Assembly: GCA_002329645.1 (NCBI GenBank)
Contig: DCTS01000057.1
Location: 1 to 10,627 of the forward strand
Source of the DNA: Lachnoclostridium sp. UBA1434
GTDB taxonomy: Bacteria > Bacillota > Clostridia > Lachnospirales > Lachnospiraceae
DNA: 10,627 bases
Direction: 5' to 3'
The translations under genes were made by a program, and so were the position numbers. The notes under the pieces were generated by a model. The model had not been told where the DNA came from. It made no database searches and saw only the letters and a program-made list of their open reading frames with translations. This document shows, piece after piece, positions 1 to 6,051 of this stretch (position 1 is its first letter; every line of letters starts with the position of its first letter).

Positions 1-2
1 CG

Positions 3-614
3 GAAATACTGCTGTATTACGGGGAGCCCACGCCCTACAACCCCCAGCAGGAGATATATATTGAGTTTATACCCACAGGCAACTACATTAATCCGGGAGT
101 GTGGAGGATTGAGCTGGTGCCCAGAAAAATAGTTGTGGGCAACTATGATATGTGGCTGCCTGCCGGAGGTGCCAAGAATGAGGCAACACGCTTTCTGCTC
201 CCATCCGAGTATACGACGCTGACTATTCCTTCAACAGCATACCGGGCTATTACCGTAGGCGCATATAATGCCTTCACGGACAGCTATGCACCCTTTTCGG
301 GACGGGGCTTTACCCGGGATTTTCAGATAAAACCCGACCTGGTTGCTCCGGGTGTAAGCATCACTTCATGCTCACCGGGCGGAGGATACAGCCTGCGTTC
401 AGGCACCTCCATGGCAACTCCCTTTGTCACCGGAAGTGCGGCTTTACTTATGGAATGGGGGATAATCAGGGGGAATGACCCGTATATGTATGGAGAAAAG
501 CTTAAGGCTGTGCTCATCGACGGAGCCAGGCCCCTAAGGATTGAAAACGTATATCCCAACAGAACCCTTGGATACGGAGCGCTGTGCCTTGAGGCTTCCT
601 TTGCTAATCTTTGA
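3..614 (+). CDS. Subtilisin-like serine peptidase (family S8, Csp-like), 3' fragment
   Basis: This is the C-terminal ~203 residues of a secreted or spore-associated type S8 peptidase; the reading frame is open from the left edge, so the start, prodomain and catalytic Asp and His lie outside the window. The catalytic serine is visible in GTSMATP (Ser codon 408-410), preceded by KPDLVAPG, the usual segment before the S8 active-site loop. The part at about 1-230 is not typical core subtilisin: it contains FIPTGNYINPGVWRIELVP and looks like a beta-rich insert between the His and Ser motifs, as known in clostridial Csp germination proteases and their relatives. The end, GYGALCL, is also typical of that group. 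A role in processing a spore cortex hydrolase is possible but cannot be told from a fragment; many Clostridia carry several such paralogs of unknown role. The serine is intact, so this part is not a pseudoprotease. Confidence 0.88.
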   Translation, partial: EILLYYGEPTPYNPQQEIYIEFIPTGNYINPGVWRIELVPRKIVVGNYDMWLPAGGAKNEATRFLLPSEYTTLTIPSTAYRAITVGAYNAFTDSYAPFSGRGFTRDFQIKPDLVAPGVSITSCSPGGGYSLRSGTSMATPFVTGSAALLMEWGIIRGNDPYMYGEKLKAVLIDGARPLRIENVYPNRTLGYGALCLEASFANL

Positions 615-646
615 TGCATCTGTCTGTCAAACAGTGCATTACGGGA

Positions 647-679
647 AAACAAAAGGATGCATAATGCATCCTTTTGTTT
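647..679. terminator. Bidirectional rho-independent terminator
   Basis: A perfect 15-bp inverted repeat (arms 647-661 and 665-679) with a TAA loop. The arms end in A-rich and T-rich tracts (AAACAAAAGG / CCTTTTGTTT), so each strand reads as a hairpin followed by a U-rich tail. It sits between the converging S8 peptidase gene (stop at 614) and oadG (stop at 750) and can serve both. Confidence 0.85.
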
Positions 680-749
680 GAATATATGCTTATATATCTT
701 TGTCTGTTGTGTGTCTGAAAGCATTGTTGAAGGGTTTATTATTGAAGCA

Positions 750-917
750 CTATGCCTGATTATTCTCCGACTGCTTTCTGTGGCCGAAAAGTTTAACCTT
801 AATTGAAGGCCAGCTTGCAAGAAATATAACAATCAGCGTAAGCACAAGTATAACAATAAAAATGCTTGCCATTCCTTTTCCCATGATTTCAAGCGAATAT
901 AAGAAATTTTCTTTCAT
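750..917 (-). CDS. oadG: Small OadG-like gamma subunit of a Na+-pumping decarboxylase
   Basis: A 55-residue protein with one membrane segment (about residues 15-36, GMASIFIVILVLTLIVIFL) and a short basic tail (KVKLFGHRK). The pattern of LYSLEIMGKGM followed by a hydrophobic helix matches the N-terminus of the OadG family, the gamma subunit that anchors and assembles biotin-dependent Na+-pumping decarboxylases. It lies 30 bases downstream of oadB and must be co-transcribed with it. The start at 917 is chosen because AAAGGAG (923-929 on this strand) sits 5 bases before it; an in-frame ATG at 932 would overlap that ribosome binding site. The protein is shorter than characterised gamma subunits, which have a longer soluble tail that contacts the alpha subunit; that tail is missing. 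Family assignment of such a short protein rests on the pattern and on the neighbour. Confidence 0.72.
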   Translation of the reverse strand: MKENFLYSLEIMGKGMASIFIVILVLTLIVIFLASWPSIKVKLFGHRKQSENNQA

Positions 918-947
918 AAGGACTCCTTTCATTATATGGACAATAAC

Positions 948-2105
948 CTATTTGGGCATTTTCTCAAGGATATCACTGACAATTTTTATTATAGCGCCGC
1001 CTGCTATTACAGAGCCTATCTGGCCGGAAACGTTGGCGCTTATTGCATGCATCAGCAGATGGTTTGAAGGATCCTCCTTAAGACCCATTTTCTGAATAAC
1101 GCGAGCAGACATGGGGAATGCGGATATGCCTGCAGCTCCTACCATCGGATTGATCTTGTTCTTACGGAAGAAAATGTTTAAAAGCTTGGCAAATAACACT
1201 CCGCCGATGCTGTCCATCACAAAGGCCACAAGTCCGAGAGCCATAATCAATATTGTTTCAACCTTCACAAAATCCTCTGCCTTCATACTGAAGGATATTG
1301 TTATTCCGAGAAGCAGGGTAATCAGGTTGGCAAGATCATTCTGAGCTGTTTCGGACAGGCTGTTAAGCACTCCGCACTCGCGGATTAAATTACCGAACAT
1401 TAAGAAGCCTACAAGCGCCACGGAAGCGGGAGCAACCAGGCCGGCTACAACCGTAACAATAATGGGAAACATTATTCTTGTTGACTTGGTTACGGATTTG
1501 GGATTGTAGTCCATTCGGATCATACGTTCCTTTTTGGTGGTTACAAGCTTAATTGCAAAGGGTTGTACAATCGGTACAAGAGCCATATATGAGTAAGCTG
1601 CAACAGCTATTGGTCCGACATAATTAGAATGCAGGATTTTTGAAACCAAAATGGCTGTTGGGCCGTCGGCTGCGCCGATTATACCAGCGGAAGCTGCATC
1701 CGGTATACTGAAGCCCAATAATACTGCTACGCTTATTGTAAAGAATATTCCAAACTGTGCTGCTGCACCAAACAGGAACATCTTGGGGTTTGAAAGCAGC
1801 GGGCCGAAATCAATCATTGCGCCTATACCGATAAATAACAGGATGGGTAAGGCCTCCGATGCATCAATACCCACTTCATAAAGCCATTGAATTATACCGG
1901 GGGTTTCCTCGCTTAAGCCCTCCAGTGTCTGGTTAAGAACACCTGAGAAAGGCAGGTTCACCAGTATTGCTCCAAATCCCATGGGCAGAAGCAATGACGG
2001 TTCAAATCCATGTCTTATAGCCAGATATATAAGTAAAATCCCCACAGCATACATAACGCATTGCTGCCATGTTATAGCCATAATACCTGACAAGAAAAAA
2101 TCCAT
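948..2105 (-). CDS. oadB: Na+-transporting decarboxylase beta subunit (OadB/GcdB/MmdB family)
   Basis: A 385-residue polytopic membrane protein, the usual length for the family. In this family the beta subunit takes CO2 from carboxybiotin and couples the decarboxylation to export of Na+. The signature GAADGPTAI (residues 144-152, with the key Asp at 147), the helix AAYSYMALVPIVQP (169-182) and SANVSGQIGSVIAGG (356-370) match the regions that hold the Asp, Tyr, Asn and Ser residues known to be important in Klebsiella OadB. The start is ATG at 2105 because AAGGAGG lies 9 bases upstream; an ATG 21 bases further up precedes that site and is unlikely. Only the gamma-like gene follows: no alpha (carboxyltransferase) or biotin carrier gene is in the window, so the substrate (oxaloacetate, methylmalonyl-CoA or glutaconyl-CoA) cannot be decided here. 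The symbol is by family, not by substrate. Confidence 0.93.
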   Translation of the reverse strand: MDFFLSGIMAITWQQCVMYAVGILLIYLAIRHGFEPSLLLPMGFGAILVNLPFSGVLNQTLEGLSEETPGIIQWLYEVGIDASEALPILLFIGIGAMIDFGPLLSNPKMFLFGAAAQFGIFFTISVAVLLGFSIPDAASAGIIGAADGPTAILVSKILHSNYVGPIAVAAYSYMALVPIVQPFAIKLVTTKKERMIRMDYNPKSVTKSTRIMFPIIVTVVAGLVAPASVALVGFLMFGNLIRECGVLNSLSETAQNDLANLITLLLGITISFSMKAEDFVKVETILIMALGLVAFVMDSIGGVLFAKLLNIFFRKNKINPMVGAAGISAFPMSARVIQKMGLKEDPSNHLLMHAISANVSGQIGSVIAGGAIIKIVSDILEKMPK

Positions 2106-2114
2106 AATATTAGT

Positions 2115-2121
2115 CCTCCTT
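2115..2121 (-). promoter_or_regulatory. Ribosome binding site of oadB
   Basis: Reads AAGGAGG on the minus strand, 9 bases before the ATG at 2105. It overlaps the codons of a longer in-frame reading (start at 2126) and so decides the shorter start. Confidence 0.8.
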
Positions 2122-2194
2122 AGCATGAGATGTCACTTTACATGCCTGGCAATCCTCCCTGCATGCCAAATGAATTTTTTTTCAAATTGCTTTT

Positions 2195-2224
2195 ATTGTA
2201 TCTCATACTGCTTTATTATGTCAA
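2195..2224 (-). promoter_or_regulatory. Sigma-A-type promoter for oadB-oadG
   Basis: On the minus strand TTGACA (2219-2224, perfect -35) is followed after 18 bases by TACAAT (2195-2200, 5 of 6 for the -10). The transcript would have a leader of about 85 bases. It is back to back with the hppA promoter, whose -35 begins 22 bases away. Confidence 0.7.
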
Positions 2225-2246
2225 TGCCGATTATAATGATTTATTA

Positions 2247-2275
2247 TTGCATTAATCTAGCAATCGTGATAATAT
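2247..2275 (+). promoter_or_regulatory. Probable promoter for hppA
   Basis: TTGCAT (2247-2252), a 17-base spacer and TAATAT (2270-2275). The leader to the start codon would be about 40 bases. A TATAAT at 2232-2237 has no good -35 partner at the right distance and is less likely. Confidence 0.5.
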
Positions 2276-2309
2276 ATGAAAGATAGTTTTATTCAGCTAA
2301 ATCAGAGAT

Positions 2310-2314
2310 AGGAG
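2310..2314 (+). promoter_or_regulatory. Ribosome binding site of hppA, decides a TTG start
   Basis: AGGAG at 2310-2314, within an extended AGGAGATGA that resembles the anti-16S complement. An ATG follows with no spacing at all (2315), while an in-frame TTG at 2324 is 9 bases away, a normal distance. This favours the TTG as the real start. Confidence 0.55.
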
Positions 2315-2323
2315 ATGAGTAGT

Positions 2324-4399
2324 TTGAGTTTGACGTTTTACCAAGTAGCAGCTATTATTGTTTCAGTTCTGGCTTTTGCCACAGCCTTTTGGCTTTACAA
2401 ATGGGTTGCCAGGCAGCCATCCTCAAACGAGAGGATTGCGGAGGTAGGCAAGCTGATAAAAAACGGCGCAAATACATTCCTGAAAAAGGAGTACAGAACC
2501 TTGGTCCGTTTTTGTTCGGTTGCAGCTATTCTCATACTAGTATTCCTTCCTTCCCCGATATGGAAGGGAGAAATTATTAATAATATTACAATGGCTGTCG
2601 CTTATATAGCAGGCACCATATTCTCAGCAATTGCAGGGAAAATAGGTATCAGTATTGCAACTATTGCAAACATTAAGGCAGCTGAGGCTGCAACGAAGGG
2701 CATTAAGCCTTCCTTCATGTCGGGTTACCGCGGCGGTGCGGTAATGGGCATGGCAGTTGTCGGCTCCAGTCTGTTGGGTGTAACGCTTGTACTCATGCTT
2801 TCAGGCAATACCTCCGCTTTATTAGGCTTCTCATTCGGAGCAAGCTCCCTGGCTCTTTTTGCCAAGGCAGGCGGCGGTATCTTTACAAAAACAGCCGATA
2901 TCAGTGCGGACCTTGTAGGTAAGGTTGAATTGGGAATTCCTGAGGATGACCCGAGAAATCCTGCAGTTATAGCAGATAATGTAGGAGATAATGTTGGTGA
3001 CGTAGCCGGCATGGGCGCTGACTTATTCGACTCAAATGTTGCTTCGATGGCAGCAGCCTTAGTAATGGCAGCTTCCTTAAGTGATTCCGAGAAGCATATC
3101 GGCATGGTAATTTGTTATGCAGCTATAGGTTTGTTAGCTTCAATAATAGGTGTATTTACCGCTAACATGAAGGAAGGCGGAAGTCCTACAAGGGCTCTTA
3201 ACACCAATACCTATGTAACCACCGCAATCTACGGTATTCTTACGGCAATAGCCACCTATGTCTTTGATTTTGAATGGCGCATCTGGGCAGCAAGTGCAAT
3301 CGGCTTATTGGTTGGTGTTGTAATAGGTATTACAACCGACTATTTCACTGATGATACCAGGAAGCCTGTTCATATGGTGGCAAAGGCCTGCGAATCAGGT
3401 CCTGCCTTCACAATTCTTTCAGGAATTTCATACGGCCTCATAAGTGCTCTGCCTGCAATGATTGGTATAGGTGTATCCGCTCTTGCGGCATATAAGGTAT
3501 GCGAACCCCTGGGAGAGGGCTTTGCAATGTTCGGCATATCAATGGCAGCAGTCGGAATGCTGTCAATAGTAGGTATGATTATATCCAACGACGCATACGG
3601 TCCTATCGTTGATAATGCACGCGGTCTGGTTGAGATGGGCAACCTGGGCGATAAAGCTCTCGAGATAACCGACTCACTGGACAGCGCAGGCAATACCGTC
3701 AAGGCTGTTACCAAGGGCTTCTCGATAGGTGCTGCAGGTCTAACGGTAATTGCTCTGCTCGGAGCCTTCATAACCGAGGTAAATGATGCGGCAGCAGGTC
3801 TTGGTATAGCAGGTATTGAAGGCGGTTTTGATGTTACCAATCCTACAGTATTCTTCGGACTGCTGGTAGGAGCGGCAATCCCCGCTGTATTCTCGGCAAT
3901 GCTTATGCTGGGTGTTGACAGAAACGCACAGCGTATGGTAGGCGAGATTCATCGTCAGTTCGATGAAATCGAAGGCTTAAAGGAAGGCAAGGAAGGCGTT
4001 GTTCCGGAATACGACAAGTGTATTGAGATTGCTACCACAGGAGCTATCAAGGAATTAATACCTGCGGGACTTGTGGCAATACTATCAACGCTGGCTGTTG
4101 GATTTATAGGCGGAGTAAATGCAGTAGGCGGATTTATAACAGGCAATATAGTCAGCGGTCTTATATTTGCCCTGCTCATGTCCAATGCGGGCGGTCTGTG
4201 GGATAATACCAAGAAGTATATTGAAGCAGGAAATCACGGCGGCAAGAACTCCAATGCACATAAAGCAGGTGTTGTTGGTGATACCGTCGGTGATCCCTTC
4301 AAGGATACGGCAGGTCCTTCAATTAATACTCAGATTACTGTTGTATCACTGGTGGCATCCCTTGCAGCAACTCTGTTCCTGACATTATCCATATTCTAG
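2324..4399 (+). CDS. hppA: Membrane-bound H+-pumping pyrophosphatase, K+-independent type
   Basis: Hydrolyses pyrophosphate and uses the energy to move ions across the membrane, recovering energy from biosynthetic pyrophosphate. Residue numbers here count from the ATG at 2315 (694 residues); from the preferred TTG at 2324 subtract 3 (691 residues). The length and the many hydrophobic helices fit the family. Pyrophosphate/Mg2+ motifs are intact: DDPRNPAVIADNVGDNVGD (211-229), and HKAGVVGDTVGDPFKDTAGP (649-668). In GNTVKAVTKG (459-468) Lys463 and Thr466 occupy the two positions that define the K+-independent class; K+-dependent enzymes have Ala and usually Gly or Ala there. K+-independent enzymes of known function pump H+, so H+ is inferred. 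One difference: the usual ADLFES at the ion gate is ADLFDS here (Asp239 for Glu), a conservative change at a residue tied to ion selectivity. The gene is divergent from oadB and appears monocistronic, with a terminator at 4623-4657. Confidence 0.96.
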   Translation: MSLTFYQVAAIIVSVLAFATAFWLYKWVARQPSSNERIAEVGKLIKNGANTFLKKEYRTLVRFCSVAAILILVFLPSPIWKGEIINNITMAVAYIAGTIFSAIAGKIGISIATIANIKAAEAATKGIKPSFMSGYRGGAVMGMAVVGSSLLGVTLVLMLSGNTSALLGFSFGASSLALFAKAGGGIFTKTADISADLVGKVELGIPEDDPRNPAVIADNVGDNVGDVAGMGADLFDSNVASMAAALVMAASLSDSEKHIGMVICYAAIGLLASIIGVFTANMKEGGSPTRALNTNTYVTTAIYGILTAIATYVFDFEWRIWAASAIGLLVGVVIGITTDYFTDDTRKPVHMVAKACESGPAFTILSGISYGLISALPAMIGIGVSALAAYKVCEPLGEGFAMFGISMAAVGMLSIVGMIISNDAYGPIVDNARGLVEMGNLGDKALEITDSLDSAGNTVKAVTKGFSIGAAGLTVIALLGAFITEVNDAAAGLGIAGIEGGFDVTNPTVFFGLLVGAAIPAVFSAMLMLGVDRNAQRMVGEIHRQFDEIEGLKEGKEGVVPEYDKCIEIATTGAIKELIPAGLVAILSTLAVGFIGGVNAVGGFITGNIVSGLIFALLMSNAGGLWDNTKKYIEAGNHGGKNSNAHKAGVVGDTVGDPFKDTAGPSINTQITVVSLVASLAATLFLTLSIF

Positions 4400-4411
4400 T
4401 TAATAATGCTC

Positions 4412-4442
4412 AAATAGCATATTGCTATTTAGCATATATGCT
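4412..4442. repeat. Two adjacent palindromes just after hppA
   Basis: AAATAGCA (4412-4419) and TGCTATTT (4423-4430) form an 8-bp inverted repeat with a 3-base loop. It is followed directly by the perfect 12-base palindrome AGCATATATGCT (4431-4442). No T-tract follows the first one, so they are not a standard terminator; they could protect the 3' end of the hppA transcript. Confidence 0.6.
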
Positions 4443-4572
4443 TAAAAGCATATGTAATAAGTGCTTAGCAGTGTTCAACAGCATGCATTATAACGAAGTA
4501 TGCAGCAATGCTTAATAACACATATAACAGCAAGTATGTGATAGTGTTCAATAGTATATATAATAATGAAGT
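4438..4572. repeat. Degenerate direct repeat of about 62-65 bp, two copies
   Basis: Copy 1 is about 4438-4499 and copy 2 about 4508-4572; both begin ATGCTTAA and end GAAGT. The best-conserved part is 30 bases (4470-4499 and 4543-4572) with 24 identities. The 375-base gap 4400-4774 has no supportable gene; it holds these repeats, the hppA terminator and the next promoter. Confidence 0.6.
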
Positions 4573-4622
4573 GCTTGATAGAATTTATAGGAATAAAAAT
4601 GTAAAACAGTGACATATAAGGG

Positions 4623-4657
4623 CGTACAATACTAAATTATTGTACGTCTTTTTTTTT
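4623..4657 (+). terminator. Rho-independent terminator downstream of hppA
   Basis: A 9-bp perfect stem (CGTACAATA at 4623-4631, TATTGTACG at 4638-4646) with a 6-base loop, followed by nine T residues (4649-4657). It ends whatever transcript leaves hppA, about 225 bases after the stop codon, so the repeats above are likely transcribed. Confidence 0.88.
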
Positions 4658-4680
4658 GCATACGGAAGGTCGAATCCGCA

Positions 4681-4709
4681 TTGTCATTATGTGGATTGTG
4701 TAGTATAAT
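4681..4709 (+). promoter_or_regulatory. Sigma-A-type promoter for the TPR lipoprotein-hflX operon
   Basis: TTGTCA (4681-4686, 5 of 6), a 17-base spacer and a perfect TATAAT (4704-4709). It begins 23 bases after the hppA terminator. The transcript start would be near 4716, about 60 bases before the lipoprotein ATG. Confidence 0.78.
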
Positions 4710-4722
4710 TGTATATACTACA
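4699..4722. promoter_or_regulatory. Operator-like inverted repeat over the -10 box
   Basis: TGTAGTATA (4699-4707) and TATACTACA (4714-4722) are perfect 9-bp inverted arms with a 6-base spacer. The left arm overlaps TATAAT and the right arm covers the likely transcript start, the classic place for a repressor site. I cannot name the regulator. Confidence 0.5.
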
Positions 4723-4774
4723 ATATATTGATGTTTTTGGTCTGAAATGTTCCAGGCTGATTTGGAGGTTAGCC

Positions 4775-5974
4775 ATGAAGAAACTCTTTTCTCTCGGATT
4801 GCTATCAATAGTACTGGTTCTTTTGTCCGGCATTACTGCATGCAGCACTTCTGCGGGCACATATAACAGGAGCGGGGAGAAATGCTTCAAAAAAGGCGAC
4901 TATGAAGCAGCAGTGCTTAACTTCTCCAAGGCTGTCACAGAAAATCCCAATCGTTCTGACTACATAATCAATTATGGCATGGCGCTTGCTGCCGAGGGTC
5001 GTTATGAGGAGGCTGTCGAGCAGTTTGACAAGGTAATCAGAAACAAGAATATTTTGCTGGTCAGGCAGAATAATAAGAGAGCTTTGCGAGGCAAGGGCAT
5101 AGCCTGCTATGGTATGGAGAGATATAAGGAAGCATTGGAGTGTTTTGATGCGGCTTTGGAAATCAACGAATTATCCTCATTGAATATGGATATATTGTAC
5201 TATAAAGGAAGAGCGCTTATTAAAACAGAAAGCTACACAGAGGCTGTACAAATCTATAGCAGGATAATAGATGAGTCCGGCGAGGATGCAGCGGCATATG
5301 CTCAAAGAGCCCATGCTTTATACAAGGCAGGCGAATACGGCAAGAGCCTTGAGGATTTTGACATGGCATTATCTCTGGCTCCGGGAAGCTTTAGCTATTG
5401 TTTTGGGAAATATAAAGTATATCTCAGCATGGGAGACGAAGCCGGAGCAGCTGAGGTTCTGACCCAGGCAGCGAGTATAGAAGCAGGGAGTGCCCGGGAG
5501 CGGTTCAATCTGGCCAGGGTGCATTTTTATCAGGGCTTATATAAGCAAGCCAGGGAGGAATTCGGAGAATGCCTGGCAGAAGGCTTTATAGAGAGCAACT
5601 TTTATATAGGCGAGAGCTATTATATGGAGAAGGACTATTCGACTGCTGTGTTTTATTATGATAAATACATTAAGGACGGCGCTGCCGGTTATCCCGAGGT
5701 GTATAACCAGGCTGCATGCAGCAAAATGAAGCTTGGAGAATATGAGGAAGCAATCAAATATCTGAACATGGGCAAGGATATCGGGGATAAGGGGCTGTCA
5801 AAAGCGCTAAGAATGAATGAGATAGTTGCTTATGAGTATTTGGGTCAATTTGATAAGTCCCTTGAAAAGCTTGAGGAATATATTGCTGAATATCCCGATG
5901 ATAATAAAGCGGAAAGAGAACGGGATTTTCTGCTTACAAGGCAGGCAGATATTACAAGCCGGGACGATGATTGA
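4775..5974 (+). CDS. TPR-repeat lipoprotein
   Basis: A 399-residue exported protein. The N-terminus has a lipoprotein signal: basic MKK, a hydrophobic stretch (residues 4-19) and the lipobox ITAC, with Cys23 as the expected lipidated residue, so the protein should be anchored on the outer face of the membrane. The rest is about ten tetratricopeptide-type helical pairs, for example KCFKKGDYEAAVLNFSKAV (residues 36-54) and ALAAEGRYEEAVEQFDKVI (70-88), a fold used for protein-protein binding. It has no visible catalytic domain and its partner is unknown. The start is ATG 4775, with GGAGG 6 bases upstream; an earlier in-frame start at 4709 overlaps the -10 box and would spoil the signal peptide. 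hflX follows 77 bases later without a terminator, so the two are probably co-transcribed. The stop codon lies inside an 18-bp tandem duplication. Confidence 0.87.
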   Translation: MKKLFSLGLLSIVLVLLSGITACSTSAGTYNRSGEKCFKKGDYEAAVLNFSKAVTENPNRSDYIINYGMALAAEGRYEEAVEQFDKVIRNKNILLVRQNNKRALRGKGIACYGMERYKEALECFDAALEINELSSLNMDILYYKGRALIKTESYTEAVQIYSRIIDESGEDAAAYAQRAHALYKAGEYGKSLEDFDMALSLAPGSFSYCFGKYKVYLSMGDEAGAAEVLTQAASIEAGSARERFNLARVHFYQGLYKQAREEFGECLAEGFIESNFYIGESYYMEKDYSTAVFYYDKYIKDGAAGYPEVYNQAACSKMKLGEYEEAIKYLNMGKDIGDKGLSKALRMNEIVAYEYLGQFDKSLEKLEEYIAEYPDDNKAERERDFLLTRQADITSRDDD

Positions 5975-6006
5975 GGATGCCGCCTGCTTTGAGGATGCCG
6001 CCTGCT
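5971..6006. repeat. Perfect 18-bp tandem duplication across the lipoprotein stop codon
   Basis: TTGAGGATGCCGCCTGCT occurs at 5971-5988 and again at 5989-6006 with no mismatch. The TGA of the lipoprotein gene (5972-5974) is in the first copy. It is more GC-rich than the surrounding spacer and looks like a recent slippage duplication. Confidence 0.93.
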
Positions 6007-6051
6007 GCAAGATATATAACACGGATATGACAATTGACAGGAGAATTGATA

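Noticed and set aside
323..832. Minus-strand open frame of 169 codons over the S8 peptidase end and oadG
   Set aside because: It overlaps the well-supported peptidase frame, runs through the terminator hairpin and has no recognisable protein pattern.
2725..4212. Several minus-strand open frames inside hppA
   Set aside because: They are rich in Pro, Ser and Ala from reading a conserved gene backwards, overlap essential pyrophosphatase motifs and have no family resemblance.
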